Positions 1 to 12,690 are shown, counted from the first letter of the stretch. The stretch: DNA of 64,000 nucleotides from Diatrype stigma (GCA_022225965.2 JAKJXP020000046.1:186001-250000), one strand, 5' to 3'. The notes: generated from the letters alone by a model not told the origin. Numbers and translations are program-made.

Positions 1-1960
1 TCGTCCGGCTTAATTTATTTGGCTTTTAATAAATGGCGTTTAAATAATCGGCATTTTTTATATGGTATTTATTACTTCTTTAGGGATAAAAACGATACGC
101 TTACGAAGCTTGCTTTTGGCCTTTCCGAATTCGCCTTGCGCCATATAGGTACTAACGTTATTAAAGTAATTATTAAGTTAATCGAAACCTACGAGATTCT
201 TAAAGAAAAGATCGGTTATTTTATTTTCGATAATGCAACCGTTAATGATATAACGTTAGATATAATCGGAAAGAAATTCGGATTTACTGGGCGCAAACGG
301 CAGGACCGTTGCGTTAGGCATATTTTTAATCTAACTATAAAGGCCTTATTATTTAGGCATAATATGAAAGCGTTTAAAGCAGAAATAAACGGCAAGGAAG
401 CCTTAATAAAAGCTAAATACGAACTTTAGCAAAAAAAGGGGCCCGTTAATAAATTCCATAATATTGTTACCTATATTTACCGATTTAATAAATTAATTAA
501 TATGCTTCGCCATATATAGCGCATCTTTTCTGTTACGAATACCTCGAATATCCCTTCCAATAAAATCCTTAACGTCATTCTTGATAACGCTATATGCTGG
601 CTTTTATAATATTATATAATCAAACGTGCCTTTAATTTTCGGTTTTTTTTCGAAATCCTGATATAACAGTTCCGCCGCAAATGGGATACCGAAAATCGTA
701 TACGGACGGGCCGCATTAAGAAAGGCATTAAAGAATTCGTTATTTTTTAGCCGGGTTATTAATTAATCGATTACGATTGGAATGTCCTTAGTTTTATGAT
801 AAAGGTTCTTTATTTTTTCGAAATTGCCATAAGAAGGCTTAAAAGGAATGGCATTCGTTGCGTCCGGAAAAAAGGGATTATTCGTTTTTTCGGGAACATT
901 TGGAAAGTTGTTTTTACGTACGAATGGTTATTAATGAAACTTAAGGGCTTTAAAATACGCGCTGTCCAATTTTCGGATTCGAAGTTTATTGCTGCTAACG
1001 TTAATTTAGCCTAAATAAAGCTCGACGAATATTATAATATACTTAACGATATACCCATTTATTACATTGCTGTTGCTCTTTATTTTGCCTTTTGGTAAAA
1101 ATGGCTAAAGGGGATTTGAAAGGACCGCTTCGAATAAATTGCTAAAGCCAAAGCAATTATAAGAAAGATATGGAATAATAATTATTTCCCAAAAACCGTT
1201 TCTCCGCGATTAAACCCCGAACCCGTTATATAACAGGAGAACCCTATTAATGAATTCGACGAATATATATAAAACTAACAATTCGGTAACGCAACGCTTT
1301 CGAAAGAAAGCCGCAGTTTTAACGATACCTTTAATGAATATAAAACCTGGTACGACGATATATACCCAGACGACAAATACGTAAAGGATTTTATCGCCTA
1401 TTGGAAAACGAAGAAATACCGGTACCTACGCTTATCCGAAATAGCGCTCGATTTTCTTACGATTTAAGCCATATCTATTAAATGCAAGCGGCTTTTTTCG
1501 GTTATAGGCAAAATGCTTACCGACGTATGGAATTATCTTAAAATCGATACGATCGAGATATATTAGGTTTTGCGTTCGTGGCATAAAGCAGGCCTATTCG
1601 ATAATTTCGATCCATCGTTAATTTCGGCTATTAAAGAAAAAGAACTCTTACGGGCCGAAAGGATGATCCCGAACGAATTTAAATAATAAGCAACGGCATG
1701 GATCGATATAGCTATTGAAGCAAAATCGGAAGCAATAGGCTTAATGGATATAAATACTAAATAAAACGCTACCGATAATTTTCCTGGATCCTATATACAG
1801 CTTTACTTTTACCCTATTCGAATGTAATCAATACAACGCAATTGCAATTTAATTGCAGTTGCGCAACGGCAATCCACCGAATTTAGGGGGGTGGTTGCAG
1901 CTACTGCAACCCATCCACCGGAGGTCTTGGTTGCAGTGGATTGCGTTGCGTAACACCCTG
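1..1960 (+). mobile_element. RIP-degraded hAT transposon, 3' portion with right terminal repeat
   Basis: The + strand carries a broken hAT transposase. At 19-429 the reading frame resembles the RNase H-like core of fungal hAT enzymes (a GYFIFDNATVND block, then a cysteine-histidine block near 310-340 and KKGPVNKFHNIV just after the first stop). At about 1323-1620 it resembles the C-terminal dimerisation domain (a YWKTKKYRYLRLSEIALDFL block and a KCKRLFSVIGKML block). Many TAA/TAG codons interrupt the frame, and CpA is scarce while CpG persists, as expected after RIP. The right end, 1941-1960, is nearly identical to the terminal repeat of the short element at 28337-28966 and ends in CACCCTG, the complement of the CAGGG start usual in hAT ends. 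The left end lies outside the window. The transposase cannot be functional. Family assignment is from remembered motif order. Confidence 0.85.
1809..1960. repeat. hAT right subterminal and terminal repeat region
   Basis: This stretch is dense in the short motif TTGCAGT/TTGCGTTGC and its complement, and aligns with the right 100 bp of the non-autonomous element at 28867-28966. Subterminal repeats of this kind are typical transposase-binding regions in hAT elements. The following 8 bp, AGCAGACC (1961-1968), would be the target duplication, but the left copy lies outside the window; the same 8-mer recurs at 1977-1984. Confidence 0.7.
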
Positions 1961-1968
1961 AGCAGACC

Positions 1969-4960
1969 TGGAGAATGAGCAGACCAAAGCCTTCCACGTT
2001 CTCCCGTCTACAGTTATGAATGCACTTACCAGATTGGATGGTGAATTGGAGACTGTGATGATTCCCTAATGACCCAAGTGGTTAACTGCAAAGCACAACA
2101 GTGTCACATACAAAGGATATGATCACGCCAAACGTGCTTGATTGTTGATACGAATAACACGTACCTCCAAGATGGTAGAAGAAATCTGTCAGGCAATCAG
2201 TTGACGAGTTTACACCAAAGATTGACTGCCTTGTGGAAAGGACAAGAAAAGAAAAACGGGGTGGGCAGCCTGGATCTTGATTTGACCCTAGACCAATAGG
2301 TGTTAGGCACCACAAATCACCTCACTGATCCTAAGAATTCCGTAGGCTTCTAGTGGGGGGGTGTGAGGCGGAGGGGGGAGGGGGGGTTCATGCGTATGCA
2401 GAATAATCAATCGGGGCTCTGAGAGATTGGGCCACTACAGCTGGCGAACGTACAAGGGGAAATCATTACACATGTATCTGCTACCATTGTACTAAGCGCT
2501 GATCTTGTTTTTATTCGGCAGAAACATTGCATTTTGCTACTCTGTGGCTCGCTCTTCTACCTTCTATCACCCCTTTCTCTATGTATACGTACATGTTGAT
2601 ATACATTTATTTATTTTCCAGTGCCATTCCCCTTCCTAACAGCTACCTAGATAATCAGTATATCATGCTACACAGACTGTTACACGGACCGGACCCTAAA
2701 ATTCTTTACTTTTCCGCAGAAAGTTAATCAACAGAACCCTCAACCCTTGCTACTTTCAAACGCCCACCCTTTTAAATATCAGTCACCCACGATTATATCC
2801 TTGTATTCTACCTACCAAAGTCATTTCATCTCCAAGTGCTTGACCACAAATTCTTCACCATACCTCCGTCGCCATACCTCCCTCAAACTAATGACCAACA
2901 GGATATGGAAAAACCAGCATCACGAGGAGGGAACACAAACTGAAAGGAGGTGGACCCTCTTAATTTTGGTTACAACAAATGGCCAACTTCTAACCAGAGG
3001 AACCTCTACAACCTCTTGTTCCAGCACTGCTAATGGTACTGGATGATATATCATTCAGAAAGCAGGCGAGACCACCAAGGTCGAGGAAGCCCATAGATTC
3101 GGTACTGGGTAGTTACTCGAATCAGAGTTGTAAGTCTAGAGTGCGAATATTTCCCTAGAAGGTTTCGTTGGGAGGCTGGGCCTGCGAAAACCAGAATTGC
3201 AGCGTTCGATACACGATCCTCTGCATGACCATGACCATACAAGAATCTGATCACCAGCACCCCCAATCCAACATTGAAGCACTCATTGATCATCAACAAT
3301 TTTATTTCGGTATCATAATTTACGTGGTTAAAACCACTGGACAGCAGCAGTACTCGAGACAGGGATTTTATGGGGCAGGATGGCACCAAAACACAAGACT
3401 CTAGAAAAAGGGGCTTTCAGGCATATGGTATGCATCAATCCTCTGGTATTCTCCAGTATTCAAGTGGCATCGGTCGTCACAAAGCTGAAGTTCATTCCCT
3501 CCCGAGCGTAATCAAGGATACACTGACTAACAAGCTGTATCAATCAGAATCATCAGGACTCTCGCATTGCTCAAGTTTGCCACACGAAATCCATTACCCC
3601 AAAAACATGACCGAATGGAAAAAGGCAGAAGGTTGGTAACAGGTGATCAACTCGCTTAGCTACGCAAGGATTTGAGGGACACAAAACAAAATGCCCCCAA
3701 GTACATCATGCCATTGAAATCTAGCGGTGTCCTGATATCAAACCTGCTACTAATCATCAACGCGTCGACCCCAGGTGGTCAACAGTTTATTGGTAGCAGA
3801 TAAGGTTAGTAAATCCACCCAATGTCAACAGTGTCGATACACCAGGTATCCAATACATCAAGTCCACTGATTACTATTATCCAACATCATTTTACATACA
3901 CCTTCTGTCCTCATAATACTGACCTCATTCCCCGCCAGCTTGTGACAAATAGCAAGCATGGAAGACCACTTCGAATAACAGTACTCCATGAACCAGTATG
4001 TATTATCTTTGCTATTATGGCACACCTTAACGAGAAACCCACCCTTACCTGCTTGTCGACAACACCTAGCCCTAATCACCAGGAAACCAGAAAACATCAC
4101 CTCCCACAGAACCCAGTTTCCCATCTATTATCACTTCCCATATCTCATCTCTCTTTCTACCGGATACACAACAAATCTGGTTTTCCAGACCTCCAATCAT
4201 TCGTGATGTTGCCCTGTGTTCATTCCCGAGTTTCAATCCTCAGCATAGCTCTGGCTTGAACTTATACCCCCCCCCCCCTCTCCCCCCACCAGAACTATCA
4301 AATACTAACAGAATACAGACTTGGATATTCTGCCCCAGAATACGGATATTCAGGATGGAAGTAGGACCTGATAATCATACCACAGAGACGCGATATCCCT
4401 TCGACGAGGATCGCTAGTGTTAGCCGGTCGCTTCTTACCTCCAGTCATCCATGGGTCATACTACAATACCCCCTCTTTCATTACCTGATCAGCACATCCC
4501 AAAACAATTGAATCACTATAAACGCACCTTTGTGAAACTTCAAGCTAGCCAACCACCATCAATTCTACAAATGGCTAGGAGTTTCATCTACACTACCCCC
4601 CTTTCTCTATTCACTGTACTCTTCACCTGATAAAAGCGAAAACCTACTCTTTCCTGGTGAGGAGACTGCCTTCCCATTCCAGTCTCATCCTATTCAACAG
4701 ATGAGACAGGATGATGCTCCATTCTGGATGGGATTCGTCATTGCTAGGTGAGCAGCAGAGGCAAACCTGGACGGATTCTGGGACCAACACATACCATTGG
4801 TGCGACAGGAGTGCCAGCATTGCTTTGCTAGGAAGCGTGGGCAACAACAATCATTACAGTCGCCCTCTGGATTCGAGGAGTGCGCAGCCTGTCTAAAGGT
4901 GTTGCCAGTCAAATACATATCGACTGTCTAAGACCCTTCGAGGAGGCAATCAATCGCCGT
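1969..4960. other. Gene-poor degenerate stretch
   Basis: No ORF here shows recognisable protein motifs. Visible are a G-rich tract at 2355-2388 with several G runs that could form a quadruplex, a C-rich tract at 4267-4288, and a small inverted repeat (GTCTCATC/GATGAGAC, 4682-4707) inside a looser palindrome at about 4650-4760. The short ORFs are consistent with chance. Confidence 0.5.
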
Positions 4961-5147
4961 TCGCTCCACTGACTAGCATCTGCTTTATGCATAGAGTATT
5001 GCGTTGGCCACGCATTCATGCAGGCATCACCACACTACCATCGGACATGGGCAATACCAAGCCACAGTTCTCACTTTCACTGTATATTATACAGAAGGAT
5101 TTGGGAGTGTGGAGTTCAACAGCGACTCTCAGGTTGAAGAAGTAGCT

Positions 5148-5270
5148 TTGTAGCTTTTGCCTCTAGCTCTCTCCTTCAGCTCTCGCTTCTAGCGTTCGCT
5201 TTTGGCCTTCGCTTTTAGCCTTCGCTTTTAACCTTCGCTTTTAGCTTGTGCTTCTACCTGACCCTCTCCT
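5148..5270. repeat. Degenerate 12-13-bp pyrimidine-rich tandem repeat
   Basis: Imperfect units of the form TTCGCTTTTAGCC are repeated at least five times between about 5180 and 5250, preceded by looser CTCTAGCTCTC-like units. Related tracts recur across the degenerate region at about 6050-6120, 6575-6625, 7160-7215, 8610-8755, 9940-10045 and 11940-12005. Confidence 0.6.
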
Positions 5271-5319
5271 AGACCACCCTCCCCATGGACTGGTTCCTAC
5301 CACGCTCCACCGGGCGGCT

Positions 5320-5640
5320 AAGAAGCCTCCCACCTCATTCTCCCTGCGGTACGCCGGGCGCGACGCCGCGCGGCCCTACCTCGAGGTGCAGCTCATGCAC
5401 TCGGGCTGGGGCAAGCCGGTGGCTGTGCCGGTCAAGTTACTTGTCGGTCATCACATACATATCGACGCGCTCTCTGAAGTCCCTTCGCGGCCGTCGACAT
5501 ATATGTGATGGCCGATAAGTACCTGGTCGACCAGTTGCGGCTTCTCGCGCGCCACCGGTTCGATGGCCAGGTACTGGCCAGTAGCGACGCGCTGGGGACA
5601 GGCGATCGGAGCCTCAACTATAACTGCACAGAGCCCTTCA
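5320..5640 (+). pseudogene. BTB/POZ-like gene fragment split by a quasi-palindrome
   Basis: The frame entered at about 5500 reads a segment like YVMADKYLVDQLRLLARHRF, which resembles the second half of a fungal BTB/POZ domain (the VLADKY...L...A...F helix pair). It runs on into DGQVLASSDALGTGD. The preceding 5320-5470 segment reads SLRYAGRDAARPYLEVQL but I cannot place it. There is no intact start or full domain. The right arm of the palindrome at 5439-5520 is part of the BTB-like sense sequence, and the left arm is an inverted copy of it. The BTB assignment is tentative. Confidence 0.35.
5439..5520. repeat. Imperfect inverted repeat, 28-bp arms
   Basis: Left arm 5439-5466 and right arm 5493-5520 are reverse complements at 24 of 28 positions, and all four differences are transitions. 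The loop is 26 bp. The right arm lies in the BTB-like fragment. Confidence 0.8.
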
Positions 5641-6284
5641 AGTTTGAAGACGCCACACATGGCAGCCCAACAGATCTTACATATACCAATGTGTTTACAT
5701 CATAAACATCTGCAGTCACTTCTCTCCGGCTGGAGCCATGGGGTGCTCCTGACAACCCAGTCCACGAAATAAGAAGTCTCTGCTGCTTGTGTGTTCAACT
5801 AGAGCATAACACAAGCGGCCAACTCCCACGCTTTACGACCACCACTTGCCTTCGTCACTAGGAGCAAGTGACCAGATAATGCCCCCATCCATTGCGGCCC
5901 AGCAACCCTCAAAGGGCTTCCCTGCCTTAAGGCGGATGATTTCTTGAAGAGCGAACTGCCTTCAACCTCTGGCAACCCTGATGTTAAAGTCGCCAACCAT
6001 TGGGCTGGCCTTTTGCTCTCGCTACAACATTGCTCAAACACCCTATATACTTTGACTTCTACTTCGCTCTCCAATTCGCATTCCACCTCGCTTCCTCCTT
6101 CTACCCCTTGCTACCTCGCGTGCCGGAAAGCGGGAAAAGCTAGTGACGGCGGTTTGAAGGCGAGCAGCGGCGCAGCCGCAATTTACAACCAGCCCTGGCC
6201 CGGAGTACTCGGGGGGCTGCCTCGAAGCCTCTAAACAATCATCACAACTACCTACGAGGAGCGTTCGGCATCGTTACGGGCCGC

Positions 6285-6380
6285 GCACAAAGCCGAGGTC
6301 TAGTCATGGGCCAGGGCATGGTTGTTAGCGGTGCACAAAGCCGAGGTCTCGTCATGGGCCAGGGCATGGTTGTTAGCGGT
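6285..6380. repeat. Two-copy 48-bp tandem duplication
   Basis: 6285-6332 and 6333-6380 are identical except for one base (A in the first copy, C in the second). The 48-bp length keeps frame. In the frame reading HKAEV...SWARAWLLAV the single A makes a TAG stop where the second copy has TCG. Another frame is open through both copies. No known domain is recognised. Confidence 0.85.
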
Positions 6381-7159
6381 GCAAACCTAGCCATTATGGA
6401 CACAAACAAACCACTTCATCAACAGATTCTTTACCATAGTCTACCAAGTCGAGACCGCCGTAACCGGCTTCTGGAATAAGATCTAGAAGCCGAGAATGGT
6501 ACCATCAAACTGTTTCGAGCAAGAAGAACTTGATTGCATGGACGGTATGGAAAACTCTGACCTGCCTACGATCCGCCACATCGCTAGCTCACTCTGGCTT
6601 ACACTGGCTCATTCACTGGCTCACGCGCACCCCTAGCGCAGCTTCTGGCCAGCCCAGCACTGTACCTTTGCTACACGCAAGCCGTCATTACTTCGCGCTA
6701 CTAAGGGGTGGTATGGTGGTATGTGCGTGCGATTCAAGTGATCTAGACAGCTTATATGTGCTCTGGTCTCTGAGTCACTTGGAACTCGGATTATCTGGCT
6801 ACCATCCACTACATTGCGGCCGAAGACAGCCCTGTGAGCCGTACTCTCCGAGAGGGGTTGACCACCCTCCAGGTCATTCACCTACACTAGTGAGAACTGG
6901 ATAATCCGAATCTACAAGGTCAATGACCTTCACCATGATGGCCGAGAGACCACTCCGCACTGGCCTCATTTGAAGTCACTGGGTGCGCACCTTTACCTCG
7001 TCCACCTTGAGACATCTGGCTCGGTCGGCATGTCGGGGGTGGGAAGAATGAAAGAATGTACCGGAAGTTCGTTTCTAATATGGGAAATCGGGATGGCAAG
7101 AAGAAGCAGGACCGAGAAGCAGCAGAGCAGGGGCAATCATCGTCGCCATCGCAGTCACT

Positions 7160-7215
7160 TGTCTTGCTTTAGCTATCTTGCTTTTGGCTATCTTGCTCTA
7201 CCACATCTCGCTTCG
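7160..7215. repeat. TAGCTATCTTGCT-type pyrimidine-rich repeat
   Basis: The unit TTGCTTTAGCTATC and variants occur in tandem here. A longer run of the same units (AGCTATCTTGCTCTACCAC and relatives) sits at 8607-8755, and the end of that run matches this one almost exactly, so the tracts share an origin. They flank otherwise unrelated coding scraps. Confidence 0.6.
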
Positions 7216-7954
7216 GCGCGGTCGTTAAAGCTAGCCGAAGGTTCAATAGGGCGCTGCTGCCTATTCTAAAGACTTTACATCGTCTTACATGGGCTGGAAA
7301 TACTTCCATATCCGCCCTTGATACGACTATTGAGGAGTCCTTCCAGCGACAGAAGGTTCAATGCCCCTAGTATACTCCGGGTCCAGAGAAGCGAGCTCAG
7401 ATGGTCCCAACACCTTTTCTTCCGCTGTAACCAAAGGCGCTTCGCGGCACCCTGCCGTTTGCCTGAGGAGGCCTATATAAGTACTATCGTGACTCAGGCC
7501 GTTGCCTCTATGATTTTTTGGCTTACGCTGGTCGTCTCATTCTCGGCCACCCTTCCTCTGACGACCGCTCCGGATGTCAAAACTTGAGGACCTTGACGTC
7601 GACACTACTCATGCCTCTCACCATCATAAATGCTACTATGGCTATCATCGCTGTCAATCGCTCCGAGTTTCACCCCGTTCAATGGGCTGCTATCCTTGGG
7701 GTACTTTGAGCCATCTGTAGCCAATTTCGACAACCTAAAAAGCCTACAGGGCTTTGACCGCAACAAGGACGGGGGCCGATTAATCCTGAAGGACCCAGCC
7801 GCATTTGACAAGCTGTTGGAACAGGCACAAGCTTGCTACAAAAGCTTCCAGCAAAAACAAAGGGTGATCAACGTACGTTTCCACAGATCGAGCCTCAGGG
7901 TGTTTCAACTAAAACTATAGAACTTACACTAACATGGACTTATAGTACCACAAT

Positions 7955-8057
7955 GACCATGCACTGCCATGAGCGGTCACAGCTAGTTACACTCCCACGC
8001 TTTCTAACCACCAACTAGCTGTGAAGCTCATGGGGATCAGTGGGCATGATAATGGTC
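7955..8057. repeat. Imperfect inverted repeat
   Basis: Core arms CATGAGCGGTCACAGCTAGTT (7968-7988) and its near complement at 8013-8032 pair except for two positions and a one-base gap. Weaker pairing extends outward (GACCATGCACTG at 7955 with its gapped complement up to 8057). Confidence 0.65.
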
Positions 8058-8059
8058 AC

Positions 8060-8086
8060 TCTGGGAGGTCCCCATGACCTCCCAGA
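8060..8086. repeat. Perfect 11-bp inverted repeat with 5-nt loop
   Basis: TCTGGGAGGTC (8060-8070), loop CCCAT, then GACCTCCCAGA (8076-8086). It lies directly after the larger palindrome at 7955-8057. It resembles a rho-independent hairpin, but no T-tract follows and no gene ends here. Confidence 0.75.
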
Positions 8087-9006
8087 AGAGTACACAATGG
8101 CCTTCTACCATCCATACATTTCTCTCTATACTTGCTCGCTCTTTATCGCTGGCCTCGCCGGCGTTCCTAAAGGCCTCCTCGTTGGGCGAGAGGCTGTATG
8201 CCACAGCACAACAGCTGGGAGGACAGTGGGCTGTACGGCATGGGAAAACTCCCACGTCTTACACCCATGTGGATCCTAGCATGGCCTCCGAAGTCGTTCC
8301 CCGATGGCCTTTCGACCCAGTCCTATTCGGTGGGCGCTTGACGCCCGTGTTGCTCTCAATGGTGCCTCTGAGGCTCAATATTTTGCTTTGGCTATTACAT
8401 CCACCTTTGCCCTCTTCCCTCCCTCCCCCGTCAATGGTGCCTCCACCCACACCTACCTCATCGCCGACCCACCCATCACAACGGCCCACCAATCCATTGT
8501 CGTCCTCATCGGCAGATGCCGATGAGCAGGACGCCTTGTGGACGCAGCAGCACGACAACTGGAACAACAACCCAACGACTGGAAGCAGCAGTAGAGCCGC
8601 AGTCATCTGTGTTGCTCTAGCTATCTTGTCCTAGCTCTCCATAGGCTCGCTACAGCAGGTTGCTGGTTAGGACAAAGACGCTACAAGTGATTCCAGCTCC
8701 AGCTCTAGCTATCTTACTCTAGCAATTTTGCTTTAGCTATCTTGCTCTACCACACCCGCGGCAGTACTGCGCAGAACCTCGCGCAGACCGATGTCATCGA
8801 CAGTGCTGCCGGCATAGCTATCACGAAGGTACGTAACAATAGGCAACCGGAGTTGGTTGATCAAACAGAAAGACTAACTTTGACGTATTAGGTGCTGTAG
8901 AAAGGCTTGCTGGTTGTCTCTTGCATGGGAGACTTGGCAGAGTTGACTCGCCATGACATAGATCCTGCCCGCAGTCCTGTCATCCTGGATAGGGTGTGCA
9001 GTCAAT

Positions 9007-9062
9007 GGTGCCCATCACCACGAGGGACCGTTCGATGCAACCTCTGCATCACGAAACCAAGC
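9007..9062 (+). pseudogene. Copy A of a repeated exon scrap (HHEGPFDAT motif)
   Basis: The frame reads HHEGPFDATSASRNQA. Its nucleotides align with the scrap at 14128-14200. Related but more decayed copies are at 9681-9716 (PATLASRNRDKG) and 12652-12690 (RPFDATLA). The HHxGPFDA...RN pattern is reminiscent of fungal Pal1-like and similar proteins, but the fragment is too short to name. No start, stop or full domain is preserved. Confidence 0.4.
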
Positions 9063-9680
9063 CTTGGATGTTGAATAGTCTTTCGCTTATTGTGCTGTTG
9101 CTAAAGTACAGAGCTTGCTACTGCCCATATGTGGGGAAAGCAGTGCAGGCATTCAGCAACATCAACACCAACGCACTGTTTCCCCCCCCCCCCCCCTCCC
9201 ATGCTCAACACCACCGGCCATCCTGCTAGGGGTCATGTCCATTTTCAAACCCACTGCTATGCGCCAGACCCGTGGGAAGTCCAACGGGTGGAAGCCAACC
9301 ACCTGACCGGCCGTATCCAGGCCCTGTACGAGCTGCCTTCCAACCGGAAACGCCAGCAGAAGGTGTCAAGTCCGGACATCGAGACCCTTCAACGGGCTCT
9401 CACCAACCTAAAGAAGGTTGGAAAGCTTCGCCAGGGCCACGGCACCAAGACGAATTGCTGCCACCGCAGTCAACGGCGGCTACGAGAAAACTGTCAACGA
9501 GCTCGTAAAGAAATACGAGCACATCGAGGAGACGCGGGACAGGAAGACGATTATCCGATGGACCCGGGATCGCTATGGTGTCACATTACAGCACGGATGG
9601 ACCACGGCGAAAGGGGCACAAGGGAGGAGGCATCTTGATCTTCGGGGATTGTGCACATTCCTCGCTCGTTCATCTTGACC

Positions 9681-9716
9681 GACCCGCAACCCTCGCATCG
9701 AGAAATCGCGACAAGG
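9681..9716 (+). pseudogene. Copy B of the same exon scrap
   Basis: The frame reads PATLASRNRDKG, matching the ATLASRNRDKR portion of the better copy at 14128-14200. The upstream part seen in the other copies is lost. Confidence 0.3.
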
Positions 9717-10321
9717 GGTGCGCGGGTCCTCAAGTAGGTGAGCTCGCACGTGCGAATCAGAACGCTAGCGACACTGCCTTCCGTCGACAGCGAATCGGAT
9801 GGGTTCGAAAAGCCACAAAGATCGTGAGGGTGATGCGGAGCTTGGAAGAGGAGTAGATCATCCTGTTCTAAGGTACCCATGGCCTCAGTTACCGATGCAT
9901 CTAAGTCACCGGTCGCTTTGACATCGCCTCCATCAATTCGTTAGCTCGGCTTTCTCGACTGCTTTCGCTTAGCTTTCTCCGGCGCTTCGGCCTAAGTGCC
10001 TCGATTGCTTTCACTTGGCTCTCTCGGTTCCTTCAGCCTCGCTTGACGACAGCTTACCCCTTACTCTCTATATACTATTAAGACGAAAGTAATGTGGCCA
10101 TGCTCTCGTAGCCTCTGGCCGCTCTTTGACTCGGCCCATCTCCGCTATCTAACCTCCTGCCCATGGGTTAAGTCGCCTGCGATCTATGGCACCCCCAGCC
10201 AAACCCATGTGGTACTGGGGTCCCGGCTACCTTGTCCATGGACACTAGTATGGCCACGGCAGAGGTCCAGCCCGAGGCCACATCGAAGGGGGATGCCGTT
10301 ACTAGGGATGACACCGTCCTC

Positions 10322-10434
10322 GATGATGGTCTGTGAAAATAACCGACTGACAGGATGTCCCGACCATTCACTGGATGGTCAGATTTCATAAGATTGACCA
10401 ACCAACCGGGACATCCTGTATCACAGGCCATCAT
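10322..10434. repeat. Inverted repeat with perfect 13-bp core arms
   Basis: ACAGGATGTCCCG (10350-10362) is exactly complementary to CGGGACATCCTGT (10407-10419). Outer segments also pair: GATGATGG(T/C)CTGTGA near 10323-10337 matches the complement of 10421-10435 with one transition and a gap between inner and outer arms. Confidence 0.75.
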
Positions 10435-12651
10435 CCTCACAATCTTGGTGGGCGACTGTCGGTGCTACCAAATTAAAGGAGCACCTGGTTGGGGACCATG
10501 AGTGTCCTCAAATGAGATGCGACAGGTGCAACCACCTCAGCAGGGCATACTCGAAGAGACCTTGAGTCTAGAGGACTGGGGACTCGTCATCAGAGTTCGG
10601 GAATTGCTTTTGCTTATCTCGCCTGATCCCGTCGGTGGTCTATTGACGCCGTCGGTGATCCCTTGCTATCTCCGGCTCCCCTATCTAGGCTCTAGCCTCT
10701 AGCTACCACACTCGCTACCTCCGATGGCGGTCATCAAGGCCGGGGCCGAGAACACGTCGTTCCGTGTTGCCTAGCACTTGCGAGGATTGCATCGGATTGT
10801 TCCACTTGGACATCCACATCGCTGCGTGGTCTCGCCCGACGTCTCCGACCGCGGCACCTGTGTCTGCTGCAGGAACTCTCTCGAAAAGGAACGCGTCGTC
10901 TTTGGTGCGACAGATGAGGAGCGGTAGGCGATTACCGCCGCCGAGACACAGGCCATGCGTCGGCTCTTAGTGCTTGATTTTAAGTGTCGGCTTGGCCAGG
11001 GTACCGGCGTCCCCATGGACATGGCCTCGACAACTCCATCCCTCACTAGAGAGGGTGCAGGAATAGAGCAAGCCATGCCAGCCGACATAGGAAAGGAGAA
11101 GTCTAAAGCCGGTGCTGGAGGGCAGATAGAGCCAATTTCCAGCCCCTTCGTCGCCCGCCAACGCTTGGACGCCATTCAGTCGTCTTACGAATGGCGACAG
11201 GACGCCGATCGAACTGCAGACCTCCCTGCAGCGCATCCAGGACGAGGCCTGGCACCAACCTCTCCCCATTGATATGGAGGTTGCCAGCATGAAGGGATGA
11301 AGCTCAGAGGCTTCTTATTGCAACAAGCCAGGCCCATGCCAGAGAGCTTTTCACGCAGTATCTGGCACGTACGTGGTGGCACCCGACGGTTAGACCTGGC
11401 GTTGAAATCGGGTGGCTTTGCCCTCGAAGAGCGCTTGGCGCTTTACGATCACTACTGGCGGGTAGATCCGGGGGGCCCGACGGGTCCCAGCGGGCTCGCG
11501 CCCCAGGCGCGTGGTCTGGCTGACCTGGTCGGACCGTCGGCCTCCCGGATTTCTTCATCGAGTTGCACACTCGATTCGTGCGGAGGTGCGGGAAGGTGCT
11601 CACCGGGGACAGATGCCTACACCCCGAAATTCCTCATTACCTGAAGGGCACGAAGTGCTCTCGAAACCTAGCCTATGGCCAGGTAGCCTTCACGGGCGGG
11701 TGTTCGACGGGGTCGACACTCTACTATGAACCCGTCTTGGCAGTGTTGGTGGTCTGGGCACTCAAACCAGACGTTGCCAGAGCGACTTCCATGTTCGCAT
11801 GGTTTTGGCAATGGCTTCCTGGGATGCAGATCGAGGAAGAGGGTGTTCAGTGTTGATGGTCCAGCCCGGGGCCTTCACCCTGACCACCCGAACTTTCATG
11901 CTGCACCCACCAACACGCACCCCATCACGTCTACGGGCAAGATCTGCTACTTGCTAGCCCATATTGCTTTGCTACTTAGCATTTGCTTCCTCCTTGCTTG
12001 CTAGCTAGCAGCAGTTTCCTTTGGCTCACTTGATGTTCCCACGCAAAATGCTTCCCAACTGCTTTTCTCATAAAGCCGGCCGATTACGACTGGAACGCAG
12101 ACCGGGATGCAAACATAGAGTCCGTCATGGGGACGGTGACTGTGAAGGCCATGGTTATGGTCATCACGGTCGTGGTGGCGATGGTGGTGATGCAACTTAA
12201 TTTTCTAACACCCTCTTCTTAACCATCACCATCGCCATCGACGACGGGAAAGTGGGTACAACGGACTCTGATTGTGGCAGTAAAGGTGATGGCACAAGAC
12301 GAAATCTGGTCTTGATGAACACCTAGTTCGGGTAGGGGACCTCGAGGGAGGAGTGACGCCAAGAATCGTTAGTAAAGGGTAAAATCCCAGACTCCTCATA
12401 CAACTTTACTTACTATGGAGAGGCCTCTACTTTGTCACCCCAAGGCGTTGGTGTCGACACAGCAGTCCCCACAGACTCATAATCAACATATATACACTAC
12501 TCAGAACCACGACCATGCTCATAACATCTGCTTTACTTACCTATAATTTTTGCTTATCCATATCATTTGCCTACCGAAGTACACGGAGACACAAATAGAC
12601 CTGGTCCCAGATGGTCCCCCCACAACTGGGCGGCAGAAACTGAATCTGAGT

Positions 12652-12690
12652 CCCTGCGTCCATTCGATGCAACGCTGGCATATCCCAGTG
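12652..12690 (+). pseudogene. Copy C of the repeated exon scrap
   Basis: The frame reads SLRPFDATLAYPS; the GPFDATLA core matches the scraps at 9007 and 14128, then homology stops. Confidence 0.3.

Noticed and set aside
8060..8086. Perfect hairpin as a transcription terminator
   Set aside because: No T-tract follows, no gene ends nearby, and the genome is eukaryotic.
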